Part shown: positions 45,716 through 54,713 of the stretch, piece by piece
How the letters are laid out: each line of letters starts with the position of its first letter
Numbering within the stretch: the stretch's first letter is position 1
NCBI RefSeq assembly: GCF_035989285.1
Contig: NZ_CP108513.1
Location: forward strand, 10,540,001-10,604,000
Length of the DNA: 64,000 nucleotides
Direction of reading: 5' to 3'
From: Streptomyces sp. NBC_01235
GTDB lineage: Bacteria > Actinomycetota > Actinomycetes > Streptomycetales > Streptomycetaceae
Position numbers and translations under genes: made by a program
The notes under the pieces: model-generated
Told to the model about the DNA's origin: nothing
Databases searched by the model: none
Seen by the model: only the letters and a program-made list of their open reading frames with translations

Positions 45716-47190
45716 CCGACGTGGCGGTCGAGGTTCTGCTGCCGAAGATCGGCCTGACCATGCAGGAGGGCACGATCGACGAATGGCTGGTGCCCACCGG
45801 TGCCGCCGTCGCGGAGGGCGACGCCCTGCTGCGACTGGCCACCGACAAGGTCGACGTGGACGTCGAGGCGGAGGCCGGGGGACTGTTCCACCCGGTGGTC
45901 CCCGCGGGCGCCACCGTCCCGGCCGGGGCCCTCATCGGCTGGCTGCTGGCCGACGGCGAGCAGCCACCGGACCCGGCGGGTACGCCGATGCCCGCCGGGT
46001 CCGGGTCCGGTGCGGGTGTGCCGGTGCCTGCCGGGTCCGGTGCGGGTACGCCGATGCCCGCCCGGTCCGGGTCCGGTGCGGGTGTGCCGGTGCCTGCCGG
46101 GTCCGGGTCCGGTGCGGGTACGGCCGCCGTGGCCGCCGCCGTCGGCGCCGGCGCGGTGCCCCCCGTCAACGGCACGGGCGACCGGCTGCTGTCCTCGCCG
46201 AATGCCCGGCGGGTCGCCGCGGCCGCCGGCGTCGGCCTCACCGCCGTGCGCGGCACGGGACCGGGCGGGCGCATCGTCTCCGAGGACGTGGAGGAGTTCC
46301 TCGCCGCCCTCCCCGGCGACCCCGTCCCGCAGGACCCGCCGGGTGTCGACACCCCTTCCTCGCCGCTGGTCCGCAAGCTGGCGAAGGAGCGGGGTATCGA
46401 CCTGTCCGAGGTGAACGGCACCGGGCCGGGCGGCCGGATCCGCCGCTCCGACCTCGACGCCGTCGCTCCGGCGCCTCGTCGCCGGGACGCCGTACCCCAG
46501 CCCGGCGACATCCTCCCGCTCACCGGGATGCGCGGCACCATCGCCCGCAGGATGCACGCCAGCCTCCAGGAGATGGCACAGCTGACGCACGGCTACGAGG
46601 TGCGGATGGACGCCGTGGTGTCCCTGCGGGAGCGGCTCAAGGAGGAGTGGGCCGACGGCGAACTGCCGGTGCCCAGCCTGGGAGACTTCCTGCTGAAGGC
46701 CGCGGCCCTGGCCCTGCGCGAGCACCCGCTGCTCAACGCGACGGTGCGGGAGGACGGTGTCCATCTGCTCGACGGCATTCACCTGGGCTTCGCGGTGGCC
46801 GTTGCGGGCGGCCTCATGGTCCCCGTCATCGAGGACGCCGCGGCGCTGCCGTTGCCTGAGATCGCACACCGGTCGAAGGCCCTGGCCCAGGCCGCGCGTG
46901 AGGGGCGGATCTCCCCCGCACAGCTGGAAGGGGCCACCTTCACCGTCACCTCGCTGGGCGGATACGGCGTCGACTTCTTCACCCCCGTGATCAACCCCGG
47001 CAATGTCGCGATCCTCGGGGTGGGCAGGCTCAGGGACGGTGTCGAATGGGTGGACGACCGGCCCCTGCGGACAAGGGTGCTCACCCTGAGCCTCACCTTC
47101 GACCACCGTGCCGTCGACGGGGCGCCCGCCGCCGAATATCTGCGCACGGTCGGTGAGTTGCTGAGCAAGCCCCTCCGCCTGCTGGTGTGA
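45712..47190 (+). CDS. dihydrolipoamide acyltransferase (E2) with two subunit-binding domains
   Basis: 492-residue E2 core. Order: lipoyl domain (about 1-78, lipoyl-lysine in LATDKVDVDV), a repetitive Pro/Gly/Ser linker, a first peripheral subunit-binding domain (SPNARRVAAAAGVGLTAVRG), a second one (SPLVRKLAKERGIDLSEVNG), then the catalytic domain ending with SLTFDHRAVDG (His-X3-Asp). Most E2 proteins have one binding domain, so the second is notable. GTG 45712 overlaps the E1beta stop. No E3 (lipoamide dehydrogenase) gene is nearby, so the general cellular E3 is probably used. Confidence 0.94.
   Translation: MTDVAVEVLLPKIGLTMQEGTIDEWLVPTGAAVAEGDALLRLATDKVDVDVEAEAGGLFHPVVPAGATVPAGALIGWLLADGEQPPDPAGTPMPAGSGSGAGVPVPAGSGAGTPMPARSGSGAGVPVPAGSGSGAGTAAVAAAVGAGAVPPVNGTGDRLLSSPNARRVAAAAGVGLTAVRGTGPGGRIVSEDVEEFLAALPGDPVPQDPPGVDTPSSPLVRKLAKERGIDLSEVNGTGPGGRIRRSDLDAVAPAPRRRDAVPQPGDILPLTGMRGTIARRMHASLQEMAQLTHGYEVRMDAVVSLRERLKEEWADGELPVPSLGDFLLKAAALALREHPLLNATVREDGVHLLDGIHLGFAVAVAGGLMVPVIEDAAALPLPEIAHRSKALAQAAREGRISPAQLEGATFTVTSLGGYGVDFFTPVINPGNVAILGVGRLRDGVEWVDDRPLRTRVLTLSLTFDHRAVDGAPAAEYLRTVGELLSKPLRLLV
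45982..46119 (+). repeat. 66/72-bp in-frame tandem repeat in E2 linker
   Basis: Two copies of an in-frame unit, 45982-46047 (66 bp) and 46048-46119 (72 bp, with one extra 6-bp ggtccg step), encode alternating TPMPAGSGSGAG and VPVPAGSGSGAG segments. They lengthen the flexible swinging-arm linker after the lipoyl domain. Confidence 0.88.
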
Positions 47191-47197
47191 TCCGACG

Positions 47198-47803
47198 CTA
47201 GGGGGCCGGGTCGGCGATCCGCTCCGCGAGATCGCCGACCTCGCGGACGAAGGAGCGGTGCCCCAGCGACCGGTAGACGTCGTCGCCCCGGACCTGCGAG
47301 ATCGTCGCGGTCTCCAGCAGCGCGAGCAGGCCCAGGCCGATCACCGCCGCCTCGGCGTCGGAGACCGACGCGCGGGCCTTGCGGATCAGCCGTACCAGTT
47401 CGTCCAGCAACTCCGTGCGGCTCTCCTGGCGCAGCGCCTCCGCTTCCTGGCTCATGCCGGCCGACGACACGAAGAACACGGTGGCGGCGGACCGGTGTTC
47501 GCCCATCCAGGACAGCAGCGCGGTGACAGCCGCTCCGATGTCCGAGCCGGGTTCACGGGCCTCCGCGAGTGCCCGCAACTGCTCGCGCAGCGCGGCGGCG
47601 AACACCCGCATTCCCTCGGCCAGGACCTGGTCCTTGGAGGAGAAGTGGTAGTACACCGCTGCCGAGGTCATCTCGGCACGAGCGGCGATGTCGGCCACCG
47701 TCACCTCGTCCGGCGGCTGGGTGGCGAACAGCTCCGTGGCTGCCTCGATGACCCACTGCTTGCGCGAGGGACGGTGAGCGGCGCGGGTCCGGGATGTCGT
47801 CAT
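47198..47803 (-). CDS. TetR-family transcriptional regulator
   Basis: 201-residue repressor. The N-terminal helix-turn-helix runs through VTVADIAARAEMTSAAVYYHFSSK (broken here by family-typical turns), and the remaining helical part is the ligand-binding domain. It is divergent from a second TetR gene across 140 bp that contain the best palindromic candidate operator. In similar catabolic clusters TetR proteins respond to a CoA thioester intermediate; that is expected, not shown. It converges on the E2 gene with only 7 bp between stops. Confidence 0.93.
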   Translation of the reverse strand: MTTSRTRAAHRPSRKQWVIEAATELFATQPPDEVTVADIAARAEMTSAAVYYHFSSKDQVLAEGMRVFAAALREQLRALAEAREPGSDIGAAVTALLSWMGEHRSAATVFFVSSAGMSQEAEALRQESRTELLDELVRLIRKARASVSDAEAAVIGLGLLALLETATISQVRGDDVYRSLGHRSFVREVGDLAERIADPAP

Positions 47804-47878
47804 GATGTCAAGTATGCCGGGACCCTGGTGCCCCGGAGGCCCGTGTGTAGCAGGAATTATGCGGACGGGTGGTTGGAG

Positions 47879-47901
47879 TTACTGGATAGAATGGTCAGTA
47901 C
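47879..47901. promoter_or_regulatory. candidate operator (site 5), between divergent TetR genes
   Basis: Contains the perfect inverted pair TACTG (47880-47884) / CAGTA (47896-47900) with 11 bp between, within the 23-bp TTAC...GTAC frame of the other sites. It lies 43 bp upstream of the second TetR ATG and about 76 bp from the first, a standard autoregulation position. Confidence 0.45.
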
Positions 47902-47943
47902 GCAGGGCCCGCGGACGCGGGTCCACGGCAGCGGGCAGGGAGC

Positions 47944-48654
47944 ATGATGGCCACCACGAAGAACGGCAAGCAGCCCGCCCACCGACCCTCGCGGCGGCAG
48001 CACATCATCACCGCCGCCGTGCGGGTGTTCGGCCGCAACGGCTTCGCGGAGACCAGCATCCAGGACATCGCGGACGAGGCCCAGGTGGTGCCCACGGCCG
48101 TCTACTACCACTTCGACGGCAAGGAGGAGTTGCTCGAACTCGCCATGCGCCGGGTCTTCGACCAGCTGAACGCGGTCGTGGAAGCGGCCCGGCCGGAGTC
48201 CGAGCCGGGTGATGCGGAGGGGCTGGTCCGTGTCATCGACGCCGTGTGGGAGTGGGTGGAGCAGAACCCGGACGAGGCCCGGCTGTACCAGGTCCAGGTC
48301 GCCTCCGCCAACGGCAACGTGAAGGTGCTGCGGGACGAGTTCGAGCAGCGCCACATCCAGCGTGGCTACGACTATCTGCCCGAGGGCACCACGCGCAGCC
48401 CCCGCGCGGCGAAGGCCCGGCACGCGGCGCAGGCCCTCGCGGTCCGCACACTGATCAGTACGACCATGCTTGTCACCGCGCTGCGGGCGGAGGGCGGACC
48501 GCTGTCCCAGATGCCCTCCCGGTCCGTCCTCGAGGCGGTCAGGGAGCTGGCGCTGCGCATCGTCGCCGCCGATGAGAAGCCGGAGAAGCCGGAGAATCCG
48601 GAGAAAACGGAGAAGACGGAGAAGCCGACGAAGTCCGCCGCGTCACCGACCTGA
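47944..48654 (+). CDS. TetR-family transcriptional regulator with charged C-terminal tail
   Basis: 236 residues with the TetR helix-turn-helix in SIQDIADEAQVVPTAVYYHF (residues ~37-56). The C-terminal domain is helical. The last ~30 residues are an unusual low-complexity tail of KPEKPEN and KTEKTEKP repeats that lies outside the normal fold. ATG 47944 or 47947 both fit GGGAGC. It converges with an SDR gene, leaving 6 bp between stops. Two TetR genes back-to-back suggest either two effectors or activator/repressor division. Confidence 0.92.
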   Translation: MMATTKNGKQPAHRPSRRQHIITAAVRVFGRNGFAETSIQDIADEAQVVPTAVYYHFDGKEELLELAMRRVFDQLNAVVEAARPESEPGDAEGLVRVIDAVWEWVEQNPDEARLYQVQVASANGNVKVLRDEFEQRHIQRGYDYLPEGTTRSPRAAKARHAAQALAVRTLISTTMLVTALRAEGGPLSQMPSRSVLEAVRELALRIVAADEKPEKPENPEKTEKTEKPTKSAASPT

Positions 48655-48660
48655 GCCGCA

Positions 48661-49365
48661 TCACCAGGGCAGTGGCCGGCGGTCGGCGAACAGCCCGCCC
48701 GTCGTCCCGTCGCCCTCGGGAAGGGTCGCCAGCCAGACCGGGGTGTCCGCCCCCTCCTCCGGACCGCGCGGGGCGGACGGCCCGCCCATTGCGCTGCGGG
48801 TCCAGCCGGGGTCGGCCGCGTTGACCAGCACACCCGTGCCGGCCAGCTCGGCCGCGAGCATACGGGTCAGGGCGTTGAGCGCCGTCTTGGAGATCCGGTA
48901 GGCGGGATGCCGGCCGGAGTCCATCAGCGACAGGGAACCGTACGAGCTGGTGACGTTCACGACCCGGCCGTAGCCGGCTTCCACCATGGCCGGGACGACG
49001 GCCTGCGTCACGCGCCAGGCGCCGGTGAGGTTCGTGTCCAGCGTCGCGCGCAGGATGTCCTCATCGATGTACGGAGGCCGCAGCTCCCCGTCCAGGGACA
49101 CTCCCGCGCTGTTCACCAGGACGTCGATCCCGCCGGTCAGCTCCCGTGCCTCCCGGACCGCTTCGCCGACGCTCTTCGCGGAGGTCACGTCCAGGGCCAG
49201 CGGCAGTGCCGCAGGGCCGATGGCGCGGCACGCCTCCTCGGCAGCCTCTCGCCTACGTGCCGCGACCAGGACCCGCAGCCCCCGGTCCGTGAGCTGTCGG
49301 CACATCTCCAGGCCGATTCCGCGTGCCCCGCCCGTGACGAGCGCGGTTCTGCTGCCGTGCCGCAT
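48661..49365 (-). CDS. short-chain dehydrogenase/reductase
   Basis: 234-residue SDR with TGGARGIG, the N-N-x-G equivalent VNSAGVS, Ser in NVTSSYGS and Tyr-Lys in YRISKTAL. ATG 49365 is preceded by AGGGGCGG. It is the last gene of the minus-strand operon that starts with the enoyl-CoA hydratase, 16 bp after the Ltp2-like gene. It could oxidise the beta-hydroxyacyl-CoA or reduce the aldehyde/ketone released by the aldolase. Confidence 0.92.
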   Translation of the reverse strand: MRHGSRTALVTGGARGIGLEMCRQLTDRGLRVLVAARRREAAEEACRAIGPAALPLALDVTSAKSVGEAVREARELTGGIDVLVNSAGVSLDGELRPPYIDEDILRATLDTNLTGAWRVTQAVVPAMVEAGYGRVVNVTSSYGSLSLMDSGRHPAYRISKTALNALTRMLAAELAGTGVLVNAADPGWTRSAMGGPSAPRGPEEGADTPVWLATLPEGDGTTGGLFADRRPLPW

Positions 49366-49381
49366 GGCGTGTCCGCCCCTT

Positions 49382-50536
49382 TCACACCGTGAGGACCGAG
49401 CAGGCGCTGATCCCGGGCGCCCCGTACACATGGGTGAAGCCCACCCGGGGAGCGCCCGGCACCTGCACACCCGGCGCCCGGCCCTGCAACTGTCGTACGA
49501 CCTCGTGGAACTGACGAAGCCCGGAGGCGCCGACGGGCTCCCCGCCGGCCAGACAGCCGCCGTCGGTGTTGACCGGAATCCGGCCCGTGGGATCGGTGGC
49601 CCCGGCGGCCAGCAGCTCCTCCTGCTCGCCGTGGCCGCACAGCCCGGTCTCCGCCAGGTGGATCAGCTCCGATCCGCTGTCGGTGTCCTGCAACTGGGCG
49701 ACCTGGACGTCGGCGGGCCGCACCCCCGCCGTGCGGAAGACCGCCTCCGCGGCGTCGACGCTGGGGCTGTGGTGCGGTCCCGGCGGCAGCCAGGGCGAGA
49801 ACACCTCGAACGAACCGAACCGCCGGGTCCGGAAGGCCAACGACGCCAGCCTGACCGGCCGTTCGCACAGGTCGAACGCCCGGTCGCCGAGCGCGAGCAC
49901 CAAGGCCGCCGCGCCCTGTCCGGGCGAGCAGAACATGTACTGGGTGAGCGGGGGACTGACCTCGGCGGAGTCCAGGATCTCCTGCTCAGTCAGCGGCTTG
50001 CGCCGCCAGGCCAGGGGGTGGTGCGAGCCGTTGCGGAAGGCCCGCGCCGCCACCGTCGCCAGCGCCCGCTCCGAGATCCCGTGCTCGTACAGGTACCGCT
50101 GGGTCTTCAACGCGAAGAACTGGGTCGTGAGCATCATGCCGGTCTCGGCGTACCAGTCGCCCAGGCCGTAGCGGGCGGCGGAGACGTGGAACGCGCCCCG
50201 CTCGTGCTTGTCGAACCCCACCGCAAGGCCCAGGGAGGCCTCGCCCGCGCGCAGCGCGTTGGCCACCGCGAGCACGGTGGAGGCACCGGTCGCGCAGCCG
50301 TTCTGCACATTGACGAACGGCACTCCGGTCAGGCCCAGCCGGCCCACCAGTGTGTCGGGCTTGCCGGACACGTCGGAGCCGCCGGCCGCGTAGCCGATGT
50401 CCTCCCAGGCGGCACCGGCGTCGGCCAGCGCCTCGCGTACCGCACGCTCGGCCATGTCCATTCCGGTGACGCTCTCGTCGCGGCCGAAGGGATGCATGCC
50501 GCATCCGACCACGTACACGTCGTCGGTCCCGCTCAT
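49382..50536 (-). CDS. SCP-x/Ltp2-like thiolase-fold protein (candidate CoA-dependent retro-aldolase)
   Basis: 384-residue thiolase-fold protein of the lipid-transfer-protein group. It has the Cys region NVQNGCATGAS and C-terminal VNTDGGCLAGGEPVGASGL, but lacks the GHP motif of degradative thiolases. It is encoded directly after, and overlapping by 4 bp, a DUF35 protein. In actinobacterial steroid side-chain degradation, Ltp2 with a DUF35 partner cleaves a beta-hydroxyacyl-CoA by retro-aldol reaction. The same pairing here supports that reaction type; the substrate is unknown. Confidence 0.85.
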   Translation of the reverse strand: MSGTDDVYVVGCGMHPFGRDESVTGMDMAERAVREALADAGAAWEDIGYAAGGSDVSGKPDTLVGRLGLTGVPFVNVQNGCATGASTVLAVANALRAGEASLGLAVGFDKHERGAFHVSAARYGLGDWYAETGMMLTTQFFALKTQRYLYEHGISERALATVAARAFRNGSHHPLAWRRKPLTEQEILDSAEVSPPLTQYMFCSPGQGAAALVLALGDRAFDLCERPVRLASLAFRTRRFGSFEVFSPWLPPGPHHSPSVDAAEAVFRTAGVRPADVQVAQLQDTDSGSELIHLAETGLCGHGEQEELLAAGATDPTGRIPVNTDGGCLAGGEPVGASGLRQFHEVVRQLQGRAPGVQVPGAPRVGFTHVYGAPGISACSVLTV

Positions 50537-50982
50537 CGCTCACCGTCCCGCTCCGGGCGGAACGCGAAGGTCACCACCTCGGTCCTGTCCTCGTCCTGGT
50601 ACGCGGGCACCGTGGTGAGCCGGACCGGCAGACCGATCCGGATCTCCGCTCGGGGAACCGCCAGCAGCGCCTCGACCAGTACCTCGCCGAGGTCCACATA
50701 GCCCACGTGGTACGGCCGGTGGCCACCGGACGGCGGCCGGTACGGCGGTTTCGGCGGGAACGCCTGGAGCGTCCACGACCACACGCGCCCGCTGACCGGC
50801 AGCACGTGCGCGGCCATGGTCCTGCCCGCACACCTGGGGCACGAGTTCTGCCGGGGGAAGACCACGGTCGCGCACGCGGAGCAGCGGGCGCCCGCGAGCC
50901 GCGGTGGATCCCCGCCGTCGAACGCCTCGTCCCCGAACTCCCGATCCTCGAACAAGGACTCGTCGATGACCCTGGTGGTCAT
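50533..50982 (-). CDS. DUF35 OB-fold, zinc-ribbon protein (Ltp2 partner)
   Basis: 149-residue protein: an N-terminal helix, a rubredoxin-like zinc ribbon with CSAC and CPRC, then an OB fold. In ChsH2/Ltp2-type complexes the DUF35 part docks onto the thiolase fold and is needed for aldolase activity. The 4-bp ATGA overlap with the Ltp2-like gene fits a fixed-stoichiometry complex. The ribbon is complete, with two Cys-X2-Cys knuckles. Confidence 0.9.
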   Translation of the reverse strand: MTTRVIDESLFEDREFGDEAFDGGDPPRLAGARCSACATVVFPRQNSCPRCAGRTMAAHVLPVSGRVWSWTLQAFPPKPPYRPPSGGHRPYHVGYVDLGEVLVEALLAVPRAEIRIGLPVRLTTVPAYQDEDRTEVVTFAFRPERDGER

Positions 50983-51003
50983 GCCGTTCCGCCTTCCACA
51001 ACG

Positions 51004-52122
51004 TCACCAGGCCAGCAGCCCGGCCAGCCGTTCCCGATGATGTGCGGCGCCGCCCAGCAGGACCGCGTCGGACTGGGCGCGCCGGAAGTACAGGTGCGCG
51101 TCGTGCTCCCAGGTGAAGCCCATCCCTCCGTGGAACTGCACGCACTCGGCGGCGACGGAGACGAACGCCTCGCCGCACCACGCCTGTGCCACGGCCGCCG
51201 CCTCGGCCAGCGCCTTCGGCGAGCCGTCCGCCCGGACCGCGCGCACCACGGCCGACCGTGCGGCCTCGACCTGGAGCAGCATGTCGGCGCAGGCGTGCTT
51301 GACCGCCTGGAAGCCTCCGATCGCCCTGCCGAACTGGGTACGGTCGCGCACATGGGCCACCGTCATGTCCAAGGCGGCCTGTGCTCCGCCCAGTTGCTCG
51401 GCGGCCAGCGCCACCAGGGCCACGTCCAGGGCGCCGGAGACGACGTCCGCCCCCTCGCCGCCGGCGGTCAGCGCCCGGGCCCGGGCGCCGGAGAAGGTGA
51501 CCACCGCCTGGCCCCGGCTGAGGTCCAGGGTGGGCACCCGGCGCACCGTGATCCCCGGCTCGCGCGGGTCGGCCAGGAAGAGGTCCACGCCGTCGGTCCC
51601 GGCCGCGGCCACCACCAGCGCCTCGGCGTCGGCGCCGTCGAGCACGAAGGGTGCGGTGCCGTGCAGCAGGGGGACGCTGCCCTGCCAGGAGACGGCCACC
51701 GGCACGGCGTCGGGTCGCCATGTCCCGTCGGGCGCGGCCACCGCCAGGCCATGCACGGTGCCCCCGGCCAGCTCGGCCAGCGCGGTGTCGGCCGTACCGC
51801 AGCCGGCCAGCACCTGCCCGGCCAGCACGGTGGAGGACAACAGCGGGACCGGCGCCAGGGTCCTGCCCAGCTCCTCGCAGACCACGGCGATCTCGGCGAG
51901 GCCCCCGATGCCTCCCGCCGACTCGGGCAGGCCGAGGCCCGCGAGGCCCACCTGCCGGCCGAGCGCGTCCCACAACCCGGCGTCGATGCCGGGAGCCTCC
52001 TCGGACAGCCGGCGTACCGCGCTGGTGCCGCCGGCGTCCGCGCACACCGACCGAACGGTCTCGCGCAGGTCCTCGAGCTCGGTGTCGGACGGGGCCGTGC
52101 CGTCGGTCACGGTGCTTGTCAT
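51004..52122 (-). CDS. acyl-CoA dehydrogenase
   Basis: 372-residue flavoprotein of the group ending in HGGMGFTWEHDAHLYFRR, common among steroid and branched-acyl dehydrogenases; the flavin-binding middle domain is weakly conserved. It lacks the YEGT Glu, as usual in this group, where activity may need a second subunit. Its start overlaps the PPDK-like stop by 4 bp, and the DUF35 gene follows after 21 bp. It probably forms the enoyl-CoA that is hydrated before aldol cleavage. Confidence 0.9.
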   Translation of the reverse strand: MTSTVTDGTAPSDTELEDLRETVRSVCADAGGTSAVRRLSEEAPGIDAGLWDALGRQVGLAGLGLPESAGGIGGLAEIAVVCEELGRTLAPVPLLSSTVLAGQVLAGCGTADTALAELAGGTVHGLAVAAPDGTWRPDAVPVAVSWQGSVPLLHGTAPFVLDGADAEALVVAAAGTDGVDLFLADPREPGITVRRVPTLDLSRGQAVVTFSGARARALTAGGEGADVVSGALDVALVALAAEQLGGAQAALDMTVAHVRDRTQFGRAIGGFQAVKHACADMLLQVEAARSAVVRAVRADGSPKALAEAAAVAQAWCGEAFVSVAAECVQFHGGMGFTWEHDAHLYFRRAQSDAVLLGGAAHHRERLAGLLAW

Positions 52123-54713
52123 CGTGCGCTCCCGCTCTCGTCGCGCCGCTCCCGCAGGGCACTGTGCGCGGCCGCCATCCGGGCCACCGGCACACGGTGT
52201 GCGGAACAGGAGACGTAGTCGAGGCCGAGGTCGTCGCAGAACGCGATCGACTCCGGATCCCCGCCGTGCTCACCGCACACCCCCAGCTTGATGCCGGGCC
52301 GTACGCCCCGTGCCCGCTCGGCCGCCAGGCCGACCAGGGCGCCCACCCCGTGCGGGTCGAGCCGGGCGAACGGGCTGGCGGTCAGGAACCCGCGCTCCTG
52401 GTAGTTGGCGAGCACCTGGCGCTCGACGTCGTCCCGGGAGAACCCGTAGGTGAGCTGGGTGAGGTCGTTGGTGCCGAAGGAGAAGAACTCGGCGTGCTCG
52501 GCGAGTTCGCCGGCCAGCAGTGCGGCGCGCGGGGTCTCGATCATCGTGCCGAGCCGGTAGGGGACCTCCACCCCGGTGCGGGCGGCGACCGCGTCGGCGG
52601 CACCGCGTACGTATGCGGCCGCGGCGGCCAGTTCCTCCGGCAGGCTGACGAGCGGGATCATCACCTCCAGCTCCGGCCGGATCCCGGTGGCGGCGACATC
52701 GGCCCAGGCGGTGAAGAGCGCCTCGGCCTGCGCCGGGTAGAGCCTCTCGTGCAGCAAGGCCAGCCGCACCCCGCGCAGCCCGAGCATCGGGTTCGCCTCG
52801 CGCAGCGCGGCGGCCTGCTGCTCCTCGGCCGCGTCCAGGGCCTGCCCGGGGGCGGGCAGGAATTCGTGCAGCGGGGCGTCCAGCAGGCGCACGGTCACGG
52901 GGCGGTTGCCCACGGCGGCCAGCAGTGCCGTGAAGTCCTCGTGCTGGGCGTGCTCGAGTGCCAGCAGCCCCTCGTCGCGGGCGGCCGGGTCGGCGGCCAG
53001 GAGTACCCGGCGGATCAGCGGCAACCGCTCGCCGAGGAACTGGTGCTCCGTCCTGCACAGCCCGACACCCTCCGCGCCCAGGGCGAGGGCGGTCTCCACC
53101 TCGGTGGCCGTGTCGGCGTTGACCCGCACGCCCAGCCGGCGCATACCGTCCGCCCACTCCAGCAGGGTGGACAGTTCGGGCGGCGGTCCGGCGACACTGA
53201 CGTCCAGCGTCCCCGCGTAGACGGCGCCGGTACGGCCGTCCAGCGAGACCGGGTCGCCCTCGCGCACCACGCGCTCCCCGCAGCGAACCGTTCCGGCTGC
53301 CAGGTCCACGCGCAGCCCGTCGGCGCCGCACACCGCGGGCTTGCCGGCGCCCCGCGCCACCACGGCGGCATGCGAGGCGATGCCTCCGCTGCCGGTCAGC
53401 ACGGCTACGGAGGCCAGCATCCCGGGCACGTCCGCCGGGGTCGTCTCGGCAGCCACGAGCACCACCCGAGTACCGTCCGCGGCCAGTTCGAGGGCACGCC
53501 CACTGGACAGCACGACCACTCCGGTAGCCGCCCCCGGCGATGCGGGCAGTCCCCTCACCAGGAGCTCCTCCCCGCCGGTCAGCCGGAGCTGGGGGTGCAG
53601 CAGTTCCTGCACCTGCGCCGGGGTGATACGCCGTACGGCCTCCTCGCGGCCGAGCGCCCCGTCGCGGGCCAGGTCGGCGGCCAGACACACCGAGGCCCGA
53701 AGCGGCGGGCGGAGTTGTGCCGAGGCGGCGAGCAGGGAGATCTCGTCGTCGCGCACCTCGAAGTCGACCGACACCGGCGCGCGCAGATGCCGCTCCAGGG
53801 TGAGCAGGGAGTGCTCCAGCAGCGCGGTGCCGCCCGCGATCCTGTCCAGCGGTTCACCGGTGTGCGGCGGCGGGGCGCTGCGGCGCACACCCCGGAAGAA
53901 GGAGCCCTGGGGGGAGAGGCGCCCGGTCTCGGGATCGCGGCTCACCGCCGTGCCGTAGCCGGAGTGGTCCGCCGGGCCGATGCGCAGGGCCTGCACATGC
54001 AGGGCGACCGCCAGCTCGGCGGGGAGCCGCTGGGCCCGGCGGGACCTTCTCGCGCGCGGTGAGTCCCACCGGCCCAGGAGGGCACGGGCGGCCAGCGCGA
54101 GCTGCTGCGCCGGGTCGTCGGGGAAGGGCCGGGAGCCGTGCTCCGCCGCCAGGGACAGCAGCACGTCCACCCGTGCCCGCGGCCCGGGCGTGTCCAGGAG
54201 AGCGTCGTCGAGCACCGCGCCGGGCACGTCGAGGGCGTACTCGGCGATCATCCGTACGGTGGCGGCCCACACCTCGTAGAGAGCGTCTTCCCGCCCGATG
54301 ACGGCGCACAGGTCGTCGGCACGGGCGGGGGCGACGCCGAGACAGGCCAGGTCGGGCGGCAGGCCGGCGATCTCGGTCGGCGCGCTCGCCGACACACGCA
54401 GCAACAGCGGCCGGGTCGCGTCGCCGATCCGCCGCCCGGAGAGCTGTTCGACCAGGGCTACGGCGGCTTCGGCGGTGTCGGGTTCGCACAGCGAGGCGGC
54501 GGCGCCGGCGGGCACGGTGAGCCCCGGCACGACCGGCAGCCCGAGGGCCACCAGCCCGTCCATCGCGGCGCCGTGCGCGCCCAGCTCGTCGGCGTCGAGG
54601 CCCCGGATCCGTCCCTGCCCGAAGGGCACCAGGACGCGGCCGGGGGCCCCGGAGAGGGCGAGGGGAGCCCCGGACCGGGCGACCGTGCCCGCCTCGCGGT
54701 CGGTGACACTCAA
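52119..54713 (-). CDS. pyruvate phosphate dikinase-like PEP enzyme with degenerate ATP domain
   Basis: 864 residues in PPDK order. The C-terminal PEP/pyruvate barrel is well kept: LDAPLHEFLP, GVGLCRTEH, GTMIETPRAALLAGELA, SFGTNDLTQLTYGFSRDD and GVCGEHGGDP (proton-donating Cys). The swivelling domain keeps its phosphohistidine in GGIASHAAVVARG. In contrast, the N-terminal nucleotide domain has lost PPDK landmarks: GGKG reads FGQG, the VRSGA segment reads LRVSAS, and the metal/ATP-binding ...LQTR end reads LLAASAQLR. PEP to His transfer looks possible, ATP/AMP chemistry does not. It overlaps the 210-residue gene upstream and the dehydrogenase downstream, so it is part of the pathway. Confidence 0.87.
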   Translation of the reverse strand: MSVTDREAGTVARSGAPLALSGAPGRVLVPFGQGRIRGLDADELGAHGAAMDGLVALGLPVVPGLTVPAGAAASLCEPDTAEAAVALVEQLSGRRIGDATRPLLLRVSASAPTEIAGLPPDLACLGVAPARADDLCAVIGREDALYEVWAATVRMIAEYALDVPGAVLDDALLDTPGPRARVDVLLSLAAEHGSRPFPDDPAQQLALAARALLGRWDSPRARRSRRAQRLPAELAVALHVQALRIGPADHSGYGTAVSRDPETGRLSPQGSFFRGVRRSAPPPHTGEPLDRIAGGTALLEHSLLTLERHLRAPVSVDFEVRDDEISLLAASAQLRPPLRASVCLAADLARDGALGREEAVRRITPAQVQELLHPQLRLTGGEELLVRGLPASPGAATGVVVLSSGRALELAADGTRVVLVAAETTPADVPGMLASVAVLTGSGGIASHAAVVARGAGKPAVCGADGLRVDLAAGTVRCGERVVREGDPVSLDGRTGAVYAGTLDVSVAGPPPELSTLLEWADGMRRLGVRVNADTATEVETALALGAEGVGLCRTEHQFLGERLPLIRRVLLAADPAARDEGLLALEHAQHEDFTALLAAVGNRPVTVRLLDAPLHEFLPAPGQALDAAEEQQAAALREANPMLGLRGVRLALLHERLYPAQAEALFTAWADVAATGIRPELEVMIPLVSLPEELAAAAAYVRGAADAVAARTGVEVPYRLGTMIETPRAALLAGELAEHAEFFSFGTNDLTQLTYGFSRDDVERQVLANYQERGFLTASPFARLDPHGVGALVGLAAERARGVRPGIKLGVCGEHGGDPESIAFCDDLGLDYVSCSAHRVPVARMAAAHSALRERRDESGSAR

